Shown in pieces: positions 8,633-16,415 of a stretch of 64,000 nt of DNA; the stretch's first letter is position 1; each line of letters starts with the position of its first letter. The position numbers were made by a program, and so were the translations under genes. Origin of the DNA: Tissierella creatinini. GTDB lineage: Bacteria > Bacillota > Clostridia > Tissierellales > Tissierellaceae. Below the pieces are notes generated by a model. It made no database searches and was not told where the DNA came from. It saw only the letters and a list, made by a program, of their open reading frames with translations. The stretch is from positions 1-64,000 of the forward strand of contig SUSS01000009.1 of assembly GCA_005046945.1 (NCBI GenBank), given 5' to 3'.

Positions 8633-11263
8633 CTAATCTTTCTTCTTCTTCAAGAACCATCCCAATCCAAGAAGTATGGTGCCTAATCCGTTAAAGATTG
8701 TTGGATTAACTGCTCCAGTCCTTGGAAGTATTGCAACTGGTGCTACTTGGGGAGTTGGCTCTTCAACTATTTCTACTTCTTCTAATACTTCTTCTAATAC
8801 TTCTGGAACTACTGGCATTACTGGAACTACTGGTATTGCTGGGGGAGCTTGAGGAATGTCAGGTGGTACCTCTTCCTCATCGTCATCATCGTCATCATCA
8901 TTATCGTTGTCATTATCATCGTCATCATCATCGTCATCGCCTGGTGGAGGTGGTACTCTTCTGTTAATGAATTCTACATCCTCACTTGAAGCGTCCTTGA
9001 TTTCAACTTCCTTGTTATTAGTACCAACTAATCGGAAATCATCGTCGATATAGACTTCCCTTACTCTGTATTCGCCATCTTCTAAATCATCAAATACTAG
9101 GGAGCCATTACCAAGGATTGAGCCTTCATCTACAACTTCCCAATCACCATCAACTTTCATTTGAAGTTCAAAGTAAAATCTAGTATTGGTGGAAATTACA
9201 TTGCCTGACCTATTATGAACTATCTTTTCTACTTCGATTTCTCCTCTTTTTGGTGGAGGAGGAATCCGTTTGTTATTAACCCTAATTACCCATATATCAT
9301 CGTTTTCAAGTTCCATATCCGGACCTATAGTTACTGGGTTGCTATCTAGATATTCGGCAACATAGTTTGTATTTATTTCTTTAATTAAATAGGTTCCGGC
9401 TGGAAGGTTGTTAAATTCTACCTCTCCAGATGCATTTGTTGTCTTAGGGCCTGCAAATTTGGTGCCGGTCTTCCAGAGTTCGAACTCAAAACCTGCGACA
9501 CTTGCATTTGGATTTTCACGGATAAGCTTTCTAATTCTAATTGTTCCCTTCCATGGTGGTGGAGCATCAGACTTCTTGTTAGTGAACTCTGCTTTTATTT
9601 CTAAGTTGTTTTCATTAAGAACAACTTCAATGTCATTTTCTGAGTCTAGATTATAACCCTCAGGTACTTCTACCTCTACTAGCTTGTATTTTCCTAATGG
9701 TAAATCATCAATGGTAACAGTAGCATTACCTGTGATATAGAATGGGCTTTCTCCTTCTACTTCTTCCCACTCACCGTCAACCCATTTGTAAAGTCTGAAC
9801 TTAAATACTGTTTTATCATTCGCAATTACTTTATCTTCTTCGTCAATTACTTTCTTGCTAATATCGATTTCTCCCTTAAGTGGTGGGGTTTTTTCTTTAT
9901 TGATTAGCCATCTGTTAATGGTTCCATTGCTATCAACTTCAACTTCATTCCCTATATCCTCACCGTGATTTCCAGGAAGAGCGATATAGTAATCGCTGCT
10001 ATTTACTGGTTCACCATTTACTGCTATTTCTTCTATGATATAGTCTCCGAATGGTAAATCATCGAAAGTTACATTGTCTCCATTAGCATCTTCGTTGATA
10101 GTTAAATCTCTTACTGCATATAATTCGCTATCTAGCGGTCCTCTTAATCTGATTGTAAATGTGTTATTGCCTAGATTTGCATCTATTTGGCCTTTTAATC
10201 TTAAGATTCGCTTGTGAACTGTTATTCTTCCCTTTCCAGGAGGTGGAGGAGGTATTTCCTTATTTGTGAACTCAGCCTTCTTCTCTAAATGATTATTACT
10301 TAGTTCAAGCTCAACTTCACTTGAAGACTTAAGTTCAAATCCTTCGGGAATATCTACTTCTACGACCTTGTATTTTCCTAATGGTAGGTTATCAATGGTA
10401 ATTGTATCATTACCTATGATATTAAATGGACTTTCTTTATCTACTTCTTCCCATTTGTTTTCTACCCATTTGTAAAGTCTGAAGGTAAATTCAGTTTCAT
10501 CATCTAAGTTGATCTCTTCGTCTTTATCCTTTACAATCTTTGTTATGTCGATTTCTCCTAATGGCTCTGGACCTCTAACCTTAAAATGATCATTCTTCAT
10601 CTTAGAGTGATCAAATTCCGCTACCAGACCAACCCAAACATTATAGCTGCCCCCCGGATTATCGGTATCATCAAATTGTGTAGCATCATATAGATTAAAT
10701 ACTACATCCGGATCAAATGGGCCTCCGCTACCCAGAAGTGTACCATTTGGGCTTACTACAAATACATAGTATTCAAAAGGTTCGCCATCTATTCTTACAT
10801 AGACATCTTGTTTTGAATCATAAAAATTGTCATTTACGTTGTTTCCGGTTGAATCTGTGGTTTTAATGCTATATTGATTTGGATTTCCTTTCTCTTGTGT
10901 TTCAACCATTAACGGTTCTGGCTTTAATTGTTCGTTTTGGACTTCAGGTACAGCTATTTCTTCGCCTGAATCCTCAGGCAATAATTCTTCTTTAGGCAAA
11001 TCTTCTTCTACTACTTCTTTTTCTAATAATTCTTCTTGAGGTAATTCTTGGCTAACCTCTTCTGGCAAGCCTTCTTCTTCACCTTCAGGCAAAGCCTCTT
11101 CTTCACCTTCACCTTCAGCTAGACCTTCTTCTATATCGACATCCTGTATTAGAATTTCATCAGAAATATTCTCTTCAGCAAATGCCATAGAATTAAAGGA
11201 GATGCTACTGAAGATTACAGCAATTGCAATAAATAGTCCTATTAGCCTATTGCGCGTTTTCAT
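8633..11263 (-). CDS. LPxTG-anchored adhesin with five SpaA/Cna_B-type repeats
   Basis: Probable sortase-anchored surface adhesin or pilin-like protein (876 aa). Order: signal peptide (about 1-30), Glu/Pro-rich acidic stretch (31-115), an extracellular domain (about 128-230), five prealbumin-like SpaA/Cna_B repeats separated by PPPP hinges (each starting GEIDI, GRITV, GEIDI, GTIRI or GEIEV), an Asp/Asn run, a Pro/Val/Glu linker, and the sorting signal LPRTG with hydrophobic segment and KKKKD tail. Repeats 1 and 3 are near-duplicates. Lys in the first strand and Asn in the FTNK-like end fit the intramolecular isopeptide bonds of this family. No sortase gene is in the window. A c-di-GMP riboswitch lies upstream on the same strand. 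Confidence 0.88.
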   Translation of the reverse strand: MKTRNRLIGLFIAIAVIFSSISFNSMAFAEENISDEILIQDVDIEEGLAEGEGEEEALPEGEEEGLPEEVSQELPQEELLEKEVVEEDLPKEELLPEDSGEEIAVPEVQNEQLKPEPLMVETQEKGNPNQYSIKTTDSTGNNVNDNFYDSKQDVYVRIDGEPFEYYVFVVSPNGTLLGSGGPFDPDVVFNLYDATQFDDTDNPGGSYNVWVGLVAEFDHSKMKNDHFKVRGPEPLGEIDITKIVKDKDEEINLDDETEFTFRLYKWVENKWEEVDKESPFNIIGNDTITIDNLPLGKYKVVEVDIPEGFELKSSSEVELELSNNHLEKKAEFTNKEIPPPPPGKGRITVHKRILRLKGQIDANLGNNTFTIRLRGPLDSELYAVRDLTINEDANGDNVTFDDLPFGDYIIEEIAVNGEPVNSSDYYIALPGNHGEDIGNEVEVDSNGTINRWLINKEKTPPLKGEIDISKKVIDEEDKVIANDKTVFKFRLYKWVDGEWEEVEGESPFYITGNATVTIDDLPLGKYKLVEVEVPEGYNLDSENDIEVVLNENNLEIKAEFTNKKSDAPPPWKGTIRIRKLIRENPNASVAGFEFELWKTGTKFAGPKTTNASGEVEFNNLPAGTYLIKEINTNYVAEYLDSNPVTIGPDMELENDDIWVIRVNNKRIPPPPKRGEIEVEKIVHNRSGNVISTNTRFYFELQMKVDGDWEVVDEGSILGNGSLVFDDLEDGEYRVREVYIDDDFRLVGTNNKEVEIKDASSEDVEFINRRVPPPPGDDDDDDDDNDNDNDDDDDDDEEEVPPDIPQAPPAIPVVPVMPVVPEVLEEVLEEVEIVEEPTPQVAPVAILPRTGAVNPTIFNGLGTILLGLGWFLKKKKD
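8878..8939 (-). repeat. In-frame Asp/Asn codon microsatellite
   Basis: GAT/GAC/AAT codons run for about 20 residues between the last SpaA repeat and the wall-spanning linker. The period is 3 nt, so slippage would change linker length without a frameshift. The run is highly acidic and could bind cations. Confidence 0.75.
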
Positions 11264-11344
11264 GTTCTCCCTCCTCTAGTACTCATTCTTAAAGTGAGTT
11301 AATCTATTATGACTGTGTATAAAGTATGTATATAGATTAGATGG

Positions 11345-11455
11345 AGTCAAAAAACAGAAATCAGCTGCTAGTAAGCAGCTGAACGATCATTGCCAATAGG
11401 CTTTAGATTTCGAGCTTTGCGTCATTATCTTTCGATAACTTTGCCAATTTAAATT
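11345..11455 (-). promoter_or_regulatory. c-di-GMP-I (GEMM) riboswitch with terminator, in adhesin leader
   Basis: Read on the minus strand, the aptamer shows GGCAAAG (11445-11439), a stem GTTATC/GATAAT capped by a GAAA tetraloop (11439-11424), and the hallmark GACGCAAAGC (11423-11414). These are followed by CTAAAGCC and a closing segment ending CAGCTGC. That segment is also the 5' arm of a perfect 8-bp hairpin (11362-11369/11374-11381), which is followed a few bases on by a run of six T (11354-11349), an intrinsic terminator. The layout and core words match the GEMM class I consensus (Vc2-like). It lies about 80 nt upstream of the adhesin start. Whether ligand turns expression on or off is not decided. 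Confidence 0.82.
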
Positions 11456-11561
11456 TATATCTTGTTATGTATTATATATATACCACTAAATTTGAAAATA
11501 TATGTAGTTGAAAATATTAAATAATCTTCATATTTTACTTGGCAATATTAGTATTATTTGG

Positions 11562-11589
11562 TTGGATACTAGTTTTATAAGGGTATAAT
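11562..11589 (+). promoter_or_regulatory. Sigma-A-type promoter for 5'-nucleotidase gene
   Basis: TTGGAT (11562-11567), a 16-nt spacer, then perfect TATAAT (11584-11589), about 42 nt before the start codon. Confidence 0.65.
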
Positions 11590-11630
11590 AAAAGTGGGTA
11601 ACAATCTCAACATAATAAAGGAGGATATTT

Positions 11631-13379
11631 ATGAGTCTAAGAGACAAGAGAGTTATTAGTATCATCTTATCATTTGTTCTTTTATTAGGTATTATGGTTA
11701 TACCTGATGTATCAATGGCTGCAGAGCCACAACTACTTACAATCGTTCATGTGAACGATGTCCATGGTACTCTTAAGTACAATGAAGGCAGTGGTCAGAT
11801 TGGCTTTGGAAGGCTTCAGACAAAGCTAAATGAATTAAAGGCAGCTAACCCTAATCTGCTTCTTATCAACGCGGGGGATACCTTCCATGGTGAAGTGGAT
11901 GTAAACCTTTCAAATGGGCAGATAATGTTGGATATGATGAACCTTCTTGGTTTCGATGCAATGGTTCCGGGCAACCATGATTTCAACTATGGATATGGCA
12001 GGCTTCTTGAATTGAAGGAAGCTGCAAATTTTCCAGTTCTTGGTGCAAATATCGTAAAAGAGGCTGATGGTAAATCAGATTTTGATGGATTTGTAGTTAA
12101 GGAAATGGAGAATGGATTAAAGGTAGGTATATTTGGAATTACAACAGAGGAGACCAAGTTCAAATCTCATCCTGATAATACAGCAGGCATTGAGTTTGCA
12201 GATGGAGTAGAATCTGCAAAGAAGATGGTAAAGGAATTAGAAGATGAGAAGGTGGATATAGTCATAGCTTTAGTTCACCTTGGAAATGAAGGAACTACTC
12301 TTACTACATCAAAACAAATAGCTGAAGAAGTAGAAGGTATTGATTTAATAATCGATGGACATAGCCATGAAGAGCTTAATGAAACAGTAAATGGGGCCTT
12401 GTTAGTACAGGCTGGAAGCTATTTAAAAAATATCGGCGTAGTTAATGTAGAGATAGTAGATGGAGAAATTGCTACAATTGAAGAGAATTTAGTGAATTTC
12501 GACGTTGCTAAGGGTCTTGTGGCAGATGAAGCGACTGAGGCAGCAATCTCTGCAGCCCTTGCAGGAAATGCTGAGAAGAAGTCTGAGGTAGTGGGTAAAA
12601 CTAATGTGTTACTTAATGGAGAGAGAGCTAATGTTAGAACCGGTGAAACTAATTTGGGAAATCTTATAACAGATGCTATGAGAAAATCCACAGGTGCAGA
12701 TATTGCCTTTACCAATGGTGGAGGAATTAGAGCATCAATCAATGAAGGGGATATAACTTATGAAGAGATTATTACATCCTTCCCATTCACAAATACTTTG
12801 GCAGTTATTGAAGTAACAGGGGCAGAATTAAAGGCAGCATTAGAGCATGGGGTAGATTTATATCCGGAGCAAGCAGGCCACTTCCCACATGTTAGCGGAA
12901 TGAAGTATAAATTTGATGCAGGTAAGCCTATAGGAAGCAGAATAGTCGAAGTCTTTGTAGGAGGAGAAGCCTTGGATGAGGCTAAGACTTATAAGATGGT
13001 TACCAACGATTTCTTAGCAGCCGGTGGAGATGGGTACACTATGTTTGATGGGAAACCTTTCGTAGCTGAGGGTGGATTATTATCAGATGTTTTAATTGCA
13101 TATGTTAAAGCAGAAATTGAAATAGCTCCGGCTGTTGAAGGAAGAATAACATTCATACCAGCTCCTGTAGTAGAGCCTGAGCCAGCACCGGCACCTGAAC
13201 CAGTTTCTGCACCAACACCTGCTCCGGCAGGAGATATTGAATATACAGTTGTAAAAGGCGACTGGTTATCTAAGATAGCTATAAAATATAACAAGGCATG
13301 GAGAGATTTAGCAGACTATAATAAGCTTAAGAATCCTAACCTAATCTATCCTGGACAAGTAATATTGATTCCACAATAA
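11631..13379 (+). CDS. Surface 5'-nucleotidase / 2',3'-cyclic phosphodiesterase with LysM
   Basis: Secreted metallophosphoesterase (582 aa) that releases phosphate and nucleosides from nucleotides outside the cell. The signal peptide ends near SMAAE. The N-terminal calcineurin-like domain carries the metal ligands in HVNDVHG, GDTFHG, GNHDFNYG, ALVHLGNEG and GHSHEE. The 5'-nucleotidase C-terminal domain has NLITDAMR and FTNGGGIRA. A Pro/Ala/Glu linker leads to one LysM domain (YTVVKGDWLSKIAIKY), which should tether it to peptidoglycan. It makes functional sense with the nucleoside importer and hydrolases farther along. It has a strong ribosome-binding site (AAAGGAGG). Confidence 0.92.
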   Translation: MSLRDKRVISIILSFVLLLGIMVIPDVSMAAEPQLLTIVHVNDVHGTLKYNEGSGQIGFGRLQTKLNELKAANPNLLLINAGDTFHGEVDVNLSNGQIMLDMMNLLGFDAMVPGNHDFNYGYGRLLELKEAANFPVLGANIVKEADGKSDFDGFVVKEMENGLKVGIFGITTEETKFKSHPDNTAGIEFADGVESAKKMVKELEDEKVDIVIALVHLGNEGTTLTTSKQIAEEVEGIDLIIDGHSHEELNETVNGALLVQAGSYLKNIGVVNVEIVDGEIATIEENLVNFDVAKGLVADEATEAAISAALAGNAEKKSEVVGKTNVLLNGERANVRTGETNLGNLITDAMRKSTGADIAFTNGGGIRASINEGDITYEEIITSFPFTNTLAVIEVTGAELKAALEHGVDLYPEQAGHFPHVSGMKYKFDAGKPIGSRIVEVFVGGEALDEAKTYKMVTNDFLAAGGDGYTMFDGKPFVAEGGLLSDVLIAYVKAEIEIAPAVEGRITFIPAPVVEPEPAPAPEPVSAPTPAPAGDIEYTVVKGDWLSKIAIKYNKAWRDLADYNKLKNPNLIYPGQVILIPQ

Positions 13380-13470
13380 GGATATCAGTGAACAATCAGT
13401 GAACAAGTAACAGTGAACAGTGAACAACTAACAGTGAACAACGTAAAAGTAGTTAAGAGTCAAGAACTAA
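13380..13470. repeat. AACAGTGAAC-type tandem repeats
   Basis: Imperfect copies of AACAGTGAAC and TTAAGAGTTAAG directly after the stop codon, of the same families as at 3326 and 17592. Confidence 0.65.
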
Positions 13471-13488
13471 GAGTTAAAGTGGATATTG

Positions 13489-13529
13489 ATGTCAAAAATT
13501 GGCGCTAGTTGAGCGCCTTTTTTGACATT
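13489..13529 (+). terminator. Intrinsic terminator after the 5'-nucleotidase gene
   Basis: GGCGCT (13501-13506) pairs with AGCGCC (13512-13517), followed by TTTTTT. The stem extends outward as GTCAAAAA/TTTTTGAC. Confidence 0.85.
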
Positions 13530-13631
13530 AGTATCTTGTTATGCTTATGATGAAATATGTTATGGTACCCATTTTGGAACTTACTATTTATTTTTTGTCA
13601 AAAAAGAAGGATTTTCCAAATCTATGTAGAA

Positions 13632-13666
13632 TTAAACATGAATGAAGAGTTTCTTCCTATGTTTAA
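13632..13666. other. Two-tier hairpin upstream of the RAYT-like gene
   Basis: TTAAACAT (13632-13639) pairs with ATGTTTAA (13659-13666), and inside it GAAGA (13644-13648) pairs with TCTTC (13652-13656). No T-run follows. It may be part of the mobile unit or a leader structure. Confidence 0.45.
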
Positions 13667-13686
13667 AATGGGATAGAAAATAAATA

Positions 13687-13715
13687 GTGGACAAAGTTCC
13701 TGTCCCAGTGTCCAC
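13687..13715. repeat. REP-like palindrome R1 (GTGGACA arms)
   Basis: GTGGACA (13687-13693) and TGTCCAC (13709-13715) flank AAGTTCCTGTCCC. The unit lies just before the RAYT-like gene. Relatives are at 16254, 21107 and 46785. Such palindromes near RAYT genes are the expected REP/RAYT arrangement. Confidence 0.65.
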
Positions 13716-13729
13716 GGAGGTGTGTATGT

Positions 13730-14548
13730 TTGGGAAGAAAGATTAGGGTTCAGTATTATGGTGCATTGTATCATGTTACACACAAGGGAAGAAGAGATAT
13801 ATTTTTAGAGGATGAGGATAAATTACATCTTCTTGGAATATTAAGTGATGTTAAAGATAACTTTGATTTTAAATTGATGGCCTATTGCATAATGGATAAT
13901 AAGTATGATTTATTAATAAAAACTCACAATATTTCCATTAGTAAGGTGATACAAAGGGTAAATATGATTTATGCGAAATATTTCAATGATAAATATAAGA
14001 GAAAAGGTCCTGTATTTGGGGGAAGGTATGAGAGTAATATTGTGATAAGTGAGGACGTGCTCTTAAATGTTATTAAATACATACATATGATCCCCCTATA
14101 TGAAAGAAAAGTGAGCTCCACGTATGAATATAAATGGACCAGTGATTTTTTATATAGGACTAATATAGGAAGTCTTGTGGATATCGATTATCTATTGGAT
14201 ATTTTGGCTTTGGAGAGACATGATGCTATAAGGATTTACGAAAGTCTTATGGATAAGGCGGTAGGGGAGGCAGAGCCTATAAAGTGGTATTATGATAAGG
14301 AAAAGGACATTTTAGAGCATAAGAAGCGAAATATTAATCTGGATGATGTTCTTTTAAAGGTTTGTGGCAATGAATCTGATTTTCAACTTATCAAAAATGG
14401 CTCCAAGAAGTCACACCTTATGCACTATAAGGAGGGCTATATTAAAGAAAGCAGTGAATTAGGATTTAAAAGTATTGATATAGGACAGAATATTGGCATT
14501 TCTGACAGGGCTGTAAGAAAATACCTATTGAGGTTAAGGGGGAATTAG
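13730..14548 (+). CDS. Degenerate REP-associated (Y1/IS200-like) transposase
   Basis: Full-length 272-aa protein with a Y1_Tnp-like fold at its N-terminus (YHVTHKGRRDIF, YCIMDNKYDLLIKT, GPVFGGRYESN, KYIHMIPL). Active RAYT proteins have an HUH pair in the CLMxNHVHLL motif. Here that site reads NKYDLL, so both metal-binding histidines are missing. A tyrosine in the downstream helix (MIYAKYFN) remains. The C-terminal part ends in a helix-turn-helix-like segment (QNIGISDRAVRKYLL). The start is TTG after GGAGG (13716-13720). The frame is intact, so it may be a domesticated DNA-binding protein. It lies 2 nt before a GGDEF-like gene. Confidence 0.75.
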   Translation: MGRKIRVQYYGALYHVTHKGRRDIFLEDEDKLHLLGILSDVKDNFDFKLMAYCIMDNKYDLLIKTHNISISKVIQRVNMIYAKYFNDKYKRKGPVFGGRYESNIVISEDVLLNVIKYIHMIPLYERKVSSTYEYKWTSDFLYRTNIGSLVDIDYLLDILALERHDAIRIYESLMDKAVGEAEPIKWYYDKEKDILEHKKRNINLDDVLLKVCGNESDFQLIKNGSKKSHLMHYKEGYIKESSELGFKSIDIGQNIGISDRAVRKYLLRLRGN

Positions 14549-14550
14549 TA

Positions 14551-15105
14551 ATGACTTATTCAAATTTTACTACAGAGGAATTAGTAAAACTATTGGAGGA
14601 AAGGGATGAAGAAATCCAAAAGCTAAGAAATAAAGTAGATGAAATAGCTATTATTGATGAGACTACATCCCTTTATAACAAAAGTTTTTTATATAAGGCT
14701 TTGGGCTACGAGATGAGCAGGGCTCAGAGAAGCCAGGGCTATTTAAGCGTCTTGCTATTTGGTATCAATAACTTCAATGCTATTAAAGAAAGATATGGTG
14801 AGGAGATAACTAATATTATTTTGGTACAGATAGCAAGGCTCTTAAAAATCTCCGTAAGGGATATAGATATTGTTGGTAGATATGGTGATGGAGAGTATAT
14901 GCTAATTCTACCTGATATGAATCCTAATAATGGAAATGTTGTAGCTGAAAGAATTCAAAGACTTATGGATAAGGAAATCTTCCCTGTGGAATCTAGGGTC
15001 ACACTTGCTTATGGAATAAAGAGTTTTGAAGGAGAATCAGTAAATAAGCTAATTAATTTAGCGGAAACAAGCTTAAACTTGGAAAGAAAAGATTTCAATA
15101 GATAA
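14551..15105 (+). CDS. Small degenerate GGDEF-domain protein
   Basis: A 184-aa cytoplasmic protein with a short coiled coil (about 8-32) and one GGDEF-like domain (about 35-180). The fold words are present (TTSLYNKSFLYKAL, RYGDGEYMLIL, VTLAYGIKSF). However, the active-site loop reads GDGEY where GGDEF is expected, and the metal-binding Asp of the LLDIDxFK motif is replaced (LFGINNFNAI). It should therefore be catalytically inactive and may act as a c-di-GMP/GTP sensor or a partner protein. It is cotranscribed with the degenerate RAYT gene 2 nt upstream. No sensory or membrane domain is present. Confidence 0.75.
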   Translation: MTYSNFTTEELVKLLEERDEEIQKLRNKVDEIAIIDETTSLYNKSFLYKALGYEMSRAQRSQGYLSVLLFGINNFNAIKERYGEEITNIILVQIARLLKISVRDIDIVGRYGDGEYMLILPDMNPNNGNVVAERIQRLMDKEIFPVESRVTLAYGIKSFEGESVNKLINLAETSLNLERKDFNR

Positions 15106-15151
15106 AAAGAAACCCAAGATTCTGAAATGCTCAGAATCTTGGGTTTCTTTT
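15105..15151. terminator. Perfect bidirectional terminator
   Basis: A 21-bp perfect stem (15105-15125/15131-15151) with a 5-nt loop lies between convergent genes. It overlaps the last bases of the GGDEF-like gene and of the SLH-CAP gene. Confidence 0.92.
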
Positions 15152-16172
15152 AATTTGTAAACATCTGTGTCCAATAAGTACGATCTCCTCTGTGTATTCC
15201 TATTCCCATTTTGTTGAATTGAGAATTTAGAATGTTTTTCCTATGTCCCGGAGAATCCATCCAGCCTTTTACTACTGCTGCAGGAGTGTCATATCCTACA
15301 GCTAAGTTTTCTCCTGCTGCTCTATAACTAATGCCCATATCCTTCATCATCTCAAAGGGAGACCCATAATTTGGGGAAGTATGGTCAAAATAATTAAATA
15401 AGGCCATGTCCTTGGATTTTAGCAAAGCAACCTCTGACACTTCCTTGGATAGGGATAGGGGCTGTACTCCTGCCTTTGACCTTTCGATGTTAACTAATCG
15501 CAGCACTTCATTTTCAGTGCTTTCTTCGTTAGGATTGATTATTATCCTGGATTTGTTATCTAAAACCCTTACTATTACAGTAGAGGCTTCAGCCCTAGTC
15601 AATGGTTTTATACCTTGAAATGTCCCGTTTGGATATCCTGTCACTATTCCTTTAACATAGGATTCAAGTACGGATTCGGATAGGGATTTTCCGTTGGTTT
15701 CTCCTGTAAGTGTCGAAGGAATGCTATCAAAATCGCTTATGGCATTTTTATATTTTAGTAAATCTGTAGGTATAGATTCCTGTTTAAAGGAAAGGGTGTT
15801 GGATATTATCCTTGCCATTTCATATCTGGAGATAGGCTTGTCTATTTCTTTAAGCCAATCTTCATCGATGATATTTAGGTCTTCTGCTTTTTCTATGTAT
15901 CCTTTTGCCCAATGACCAGTAGTTGATTTTATATCCTTATATCCTAAAGAGGATATTAAGGCCTTTAGGAATTCTGCCTTAGTTATGTGATTATTCGGTC
16001 TGAAGCTTCCATCAGGATATCCTGAGATGCCCCCACGGCTTACTAGATATGTTATGGTATTTATATACCAAGCTGATTTATGTATGTCTGTAAATTTTAT
16101 GTCCTGTGCATAAGATATATTGCCCATAAGTAGTATTAAGGCCAATATAATCATACTTATTCTTTTGTTCAT
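15150..16172 (-). CDS. SLH-anchored CAP/SCP-domain (YkwD-like) protein
   Basis: Secreted wall-bound protein of 340 aa. The signal peptide ends near ISYAQD. Three SLH repeats (about 28-65, 85-130 and 165-205) include GYPDGSFRPNNHITKAEFL and GYPNGTFQGIKPLTRAEAS. The C-terminal CAP domain (about 220-340) has LVNIERSKAGVQPL, a His in FDHTSP, GENLAVGY and GWMDSPGHRKNIL, which carry the conserved cavity His and Glu residues. The family is widespread in spore-formers (YkwD); its biochemical role is unsettled. The gene is monocistronic, convergent with the GGDEF-like gene and shares its terminator. Confidence 0.88.
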   Translation of the reverse strand: MNKRISMIILALILLMGNISYAQDIKFTDIHKSAWYINTITYLVSRGGISGYPDGSFRPNNHITKAEFLKALISSLGYKDIKSTTGHWAKGYIEKAEDLNIIDEDWLKEIDKPISRYEMARIISNTLSFKQESIPTDLLKYKNAISDFDSIPSTLTGETNGKSLSESVLESYVKGIVTGYPNGTFQGIKPLTRAEASTVIVRVLDNKSRIIINPNEESTENEVLRLVNIERSKAGVQPLSLSKEVSEVALLKSKDMALFNYFDHTSPNYGSPFEMMKDMGISYRAAGENLAVGYDTPAAVVKGWMDSPGHRKNILNSQFNKMGIGIHRGDRTYWTQMFTN

Positions 16173-16253
16173 TTTTTAATTCACCTCTTAATCGATATTT
16201 AACTTATTATACCATAATGAATTTTGTCCAATATTACAGTTGTGTTACATAGA

Positions 16254-16288
16254 GTGGACAAAGTTCTTGCCCCTATGTCTCTGTCCAC
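16254..16288. repeat. REP-like palindrome R2 (GTGGACA arms)
   Basis: GTGGACA (16254-16260) and TGTCCAC (16282-16288) flank AAGTTCTTGCCCC. Arms and core match R1 at 13687. Confidence 0.65.
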
Positions 16289-16338
16289 CTACCCCAAGAA
16301 TTGACTAAACTACAGTGCTATAGTACATTGTTAGAATA

Positions 16339-16376
16339 TTACCATGATTGACTTTAATATGGTAAGAAGGTATAAT
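16339..16376 (+). promoter_or_regulatory. liv operon promoter with overlapping inverted repeat
   Basis: TTGACT (16348-16353), a 17-nt spacer and TATAAT (16371-16376) form a strong sigma-A promoter 40 nt before the substrate-binding gene. An inverted repeat TTACCAT (16339-16345)/ATGGTAA (16359-16365) brackets the -35 box, a likely repressor site. Confidence 0.7.
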
Positions 16377-16415
16377 ATTATTGAATTGACTTAAACTTAA
16401 AAGGGGGCAAAAGAA

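Noticed and set aside
8722..9053. Plus-strand open frames antisense to the LPRTG adhesin
   Set aside because: They are read from the complement of Glu/Pro and Asp codon runs, giving Leu- and Ser-rich low-complexity strings, and lack ribosome-binding sites.
13730..14548. Calling the RAYT-like gene a working transposase
   Set aside because: The HUH histidines are both missing, though the frame is full length.
14551..15105. Calling the small GGDEF protein an active diguanylate cyclase
   Set aside because: The active-site loop reads GDGEY and the metal-binding Asp of the DxD-type motif is replaced, so catalysis is unlikely.
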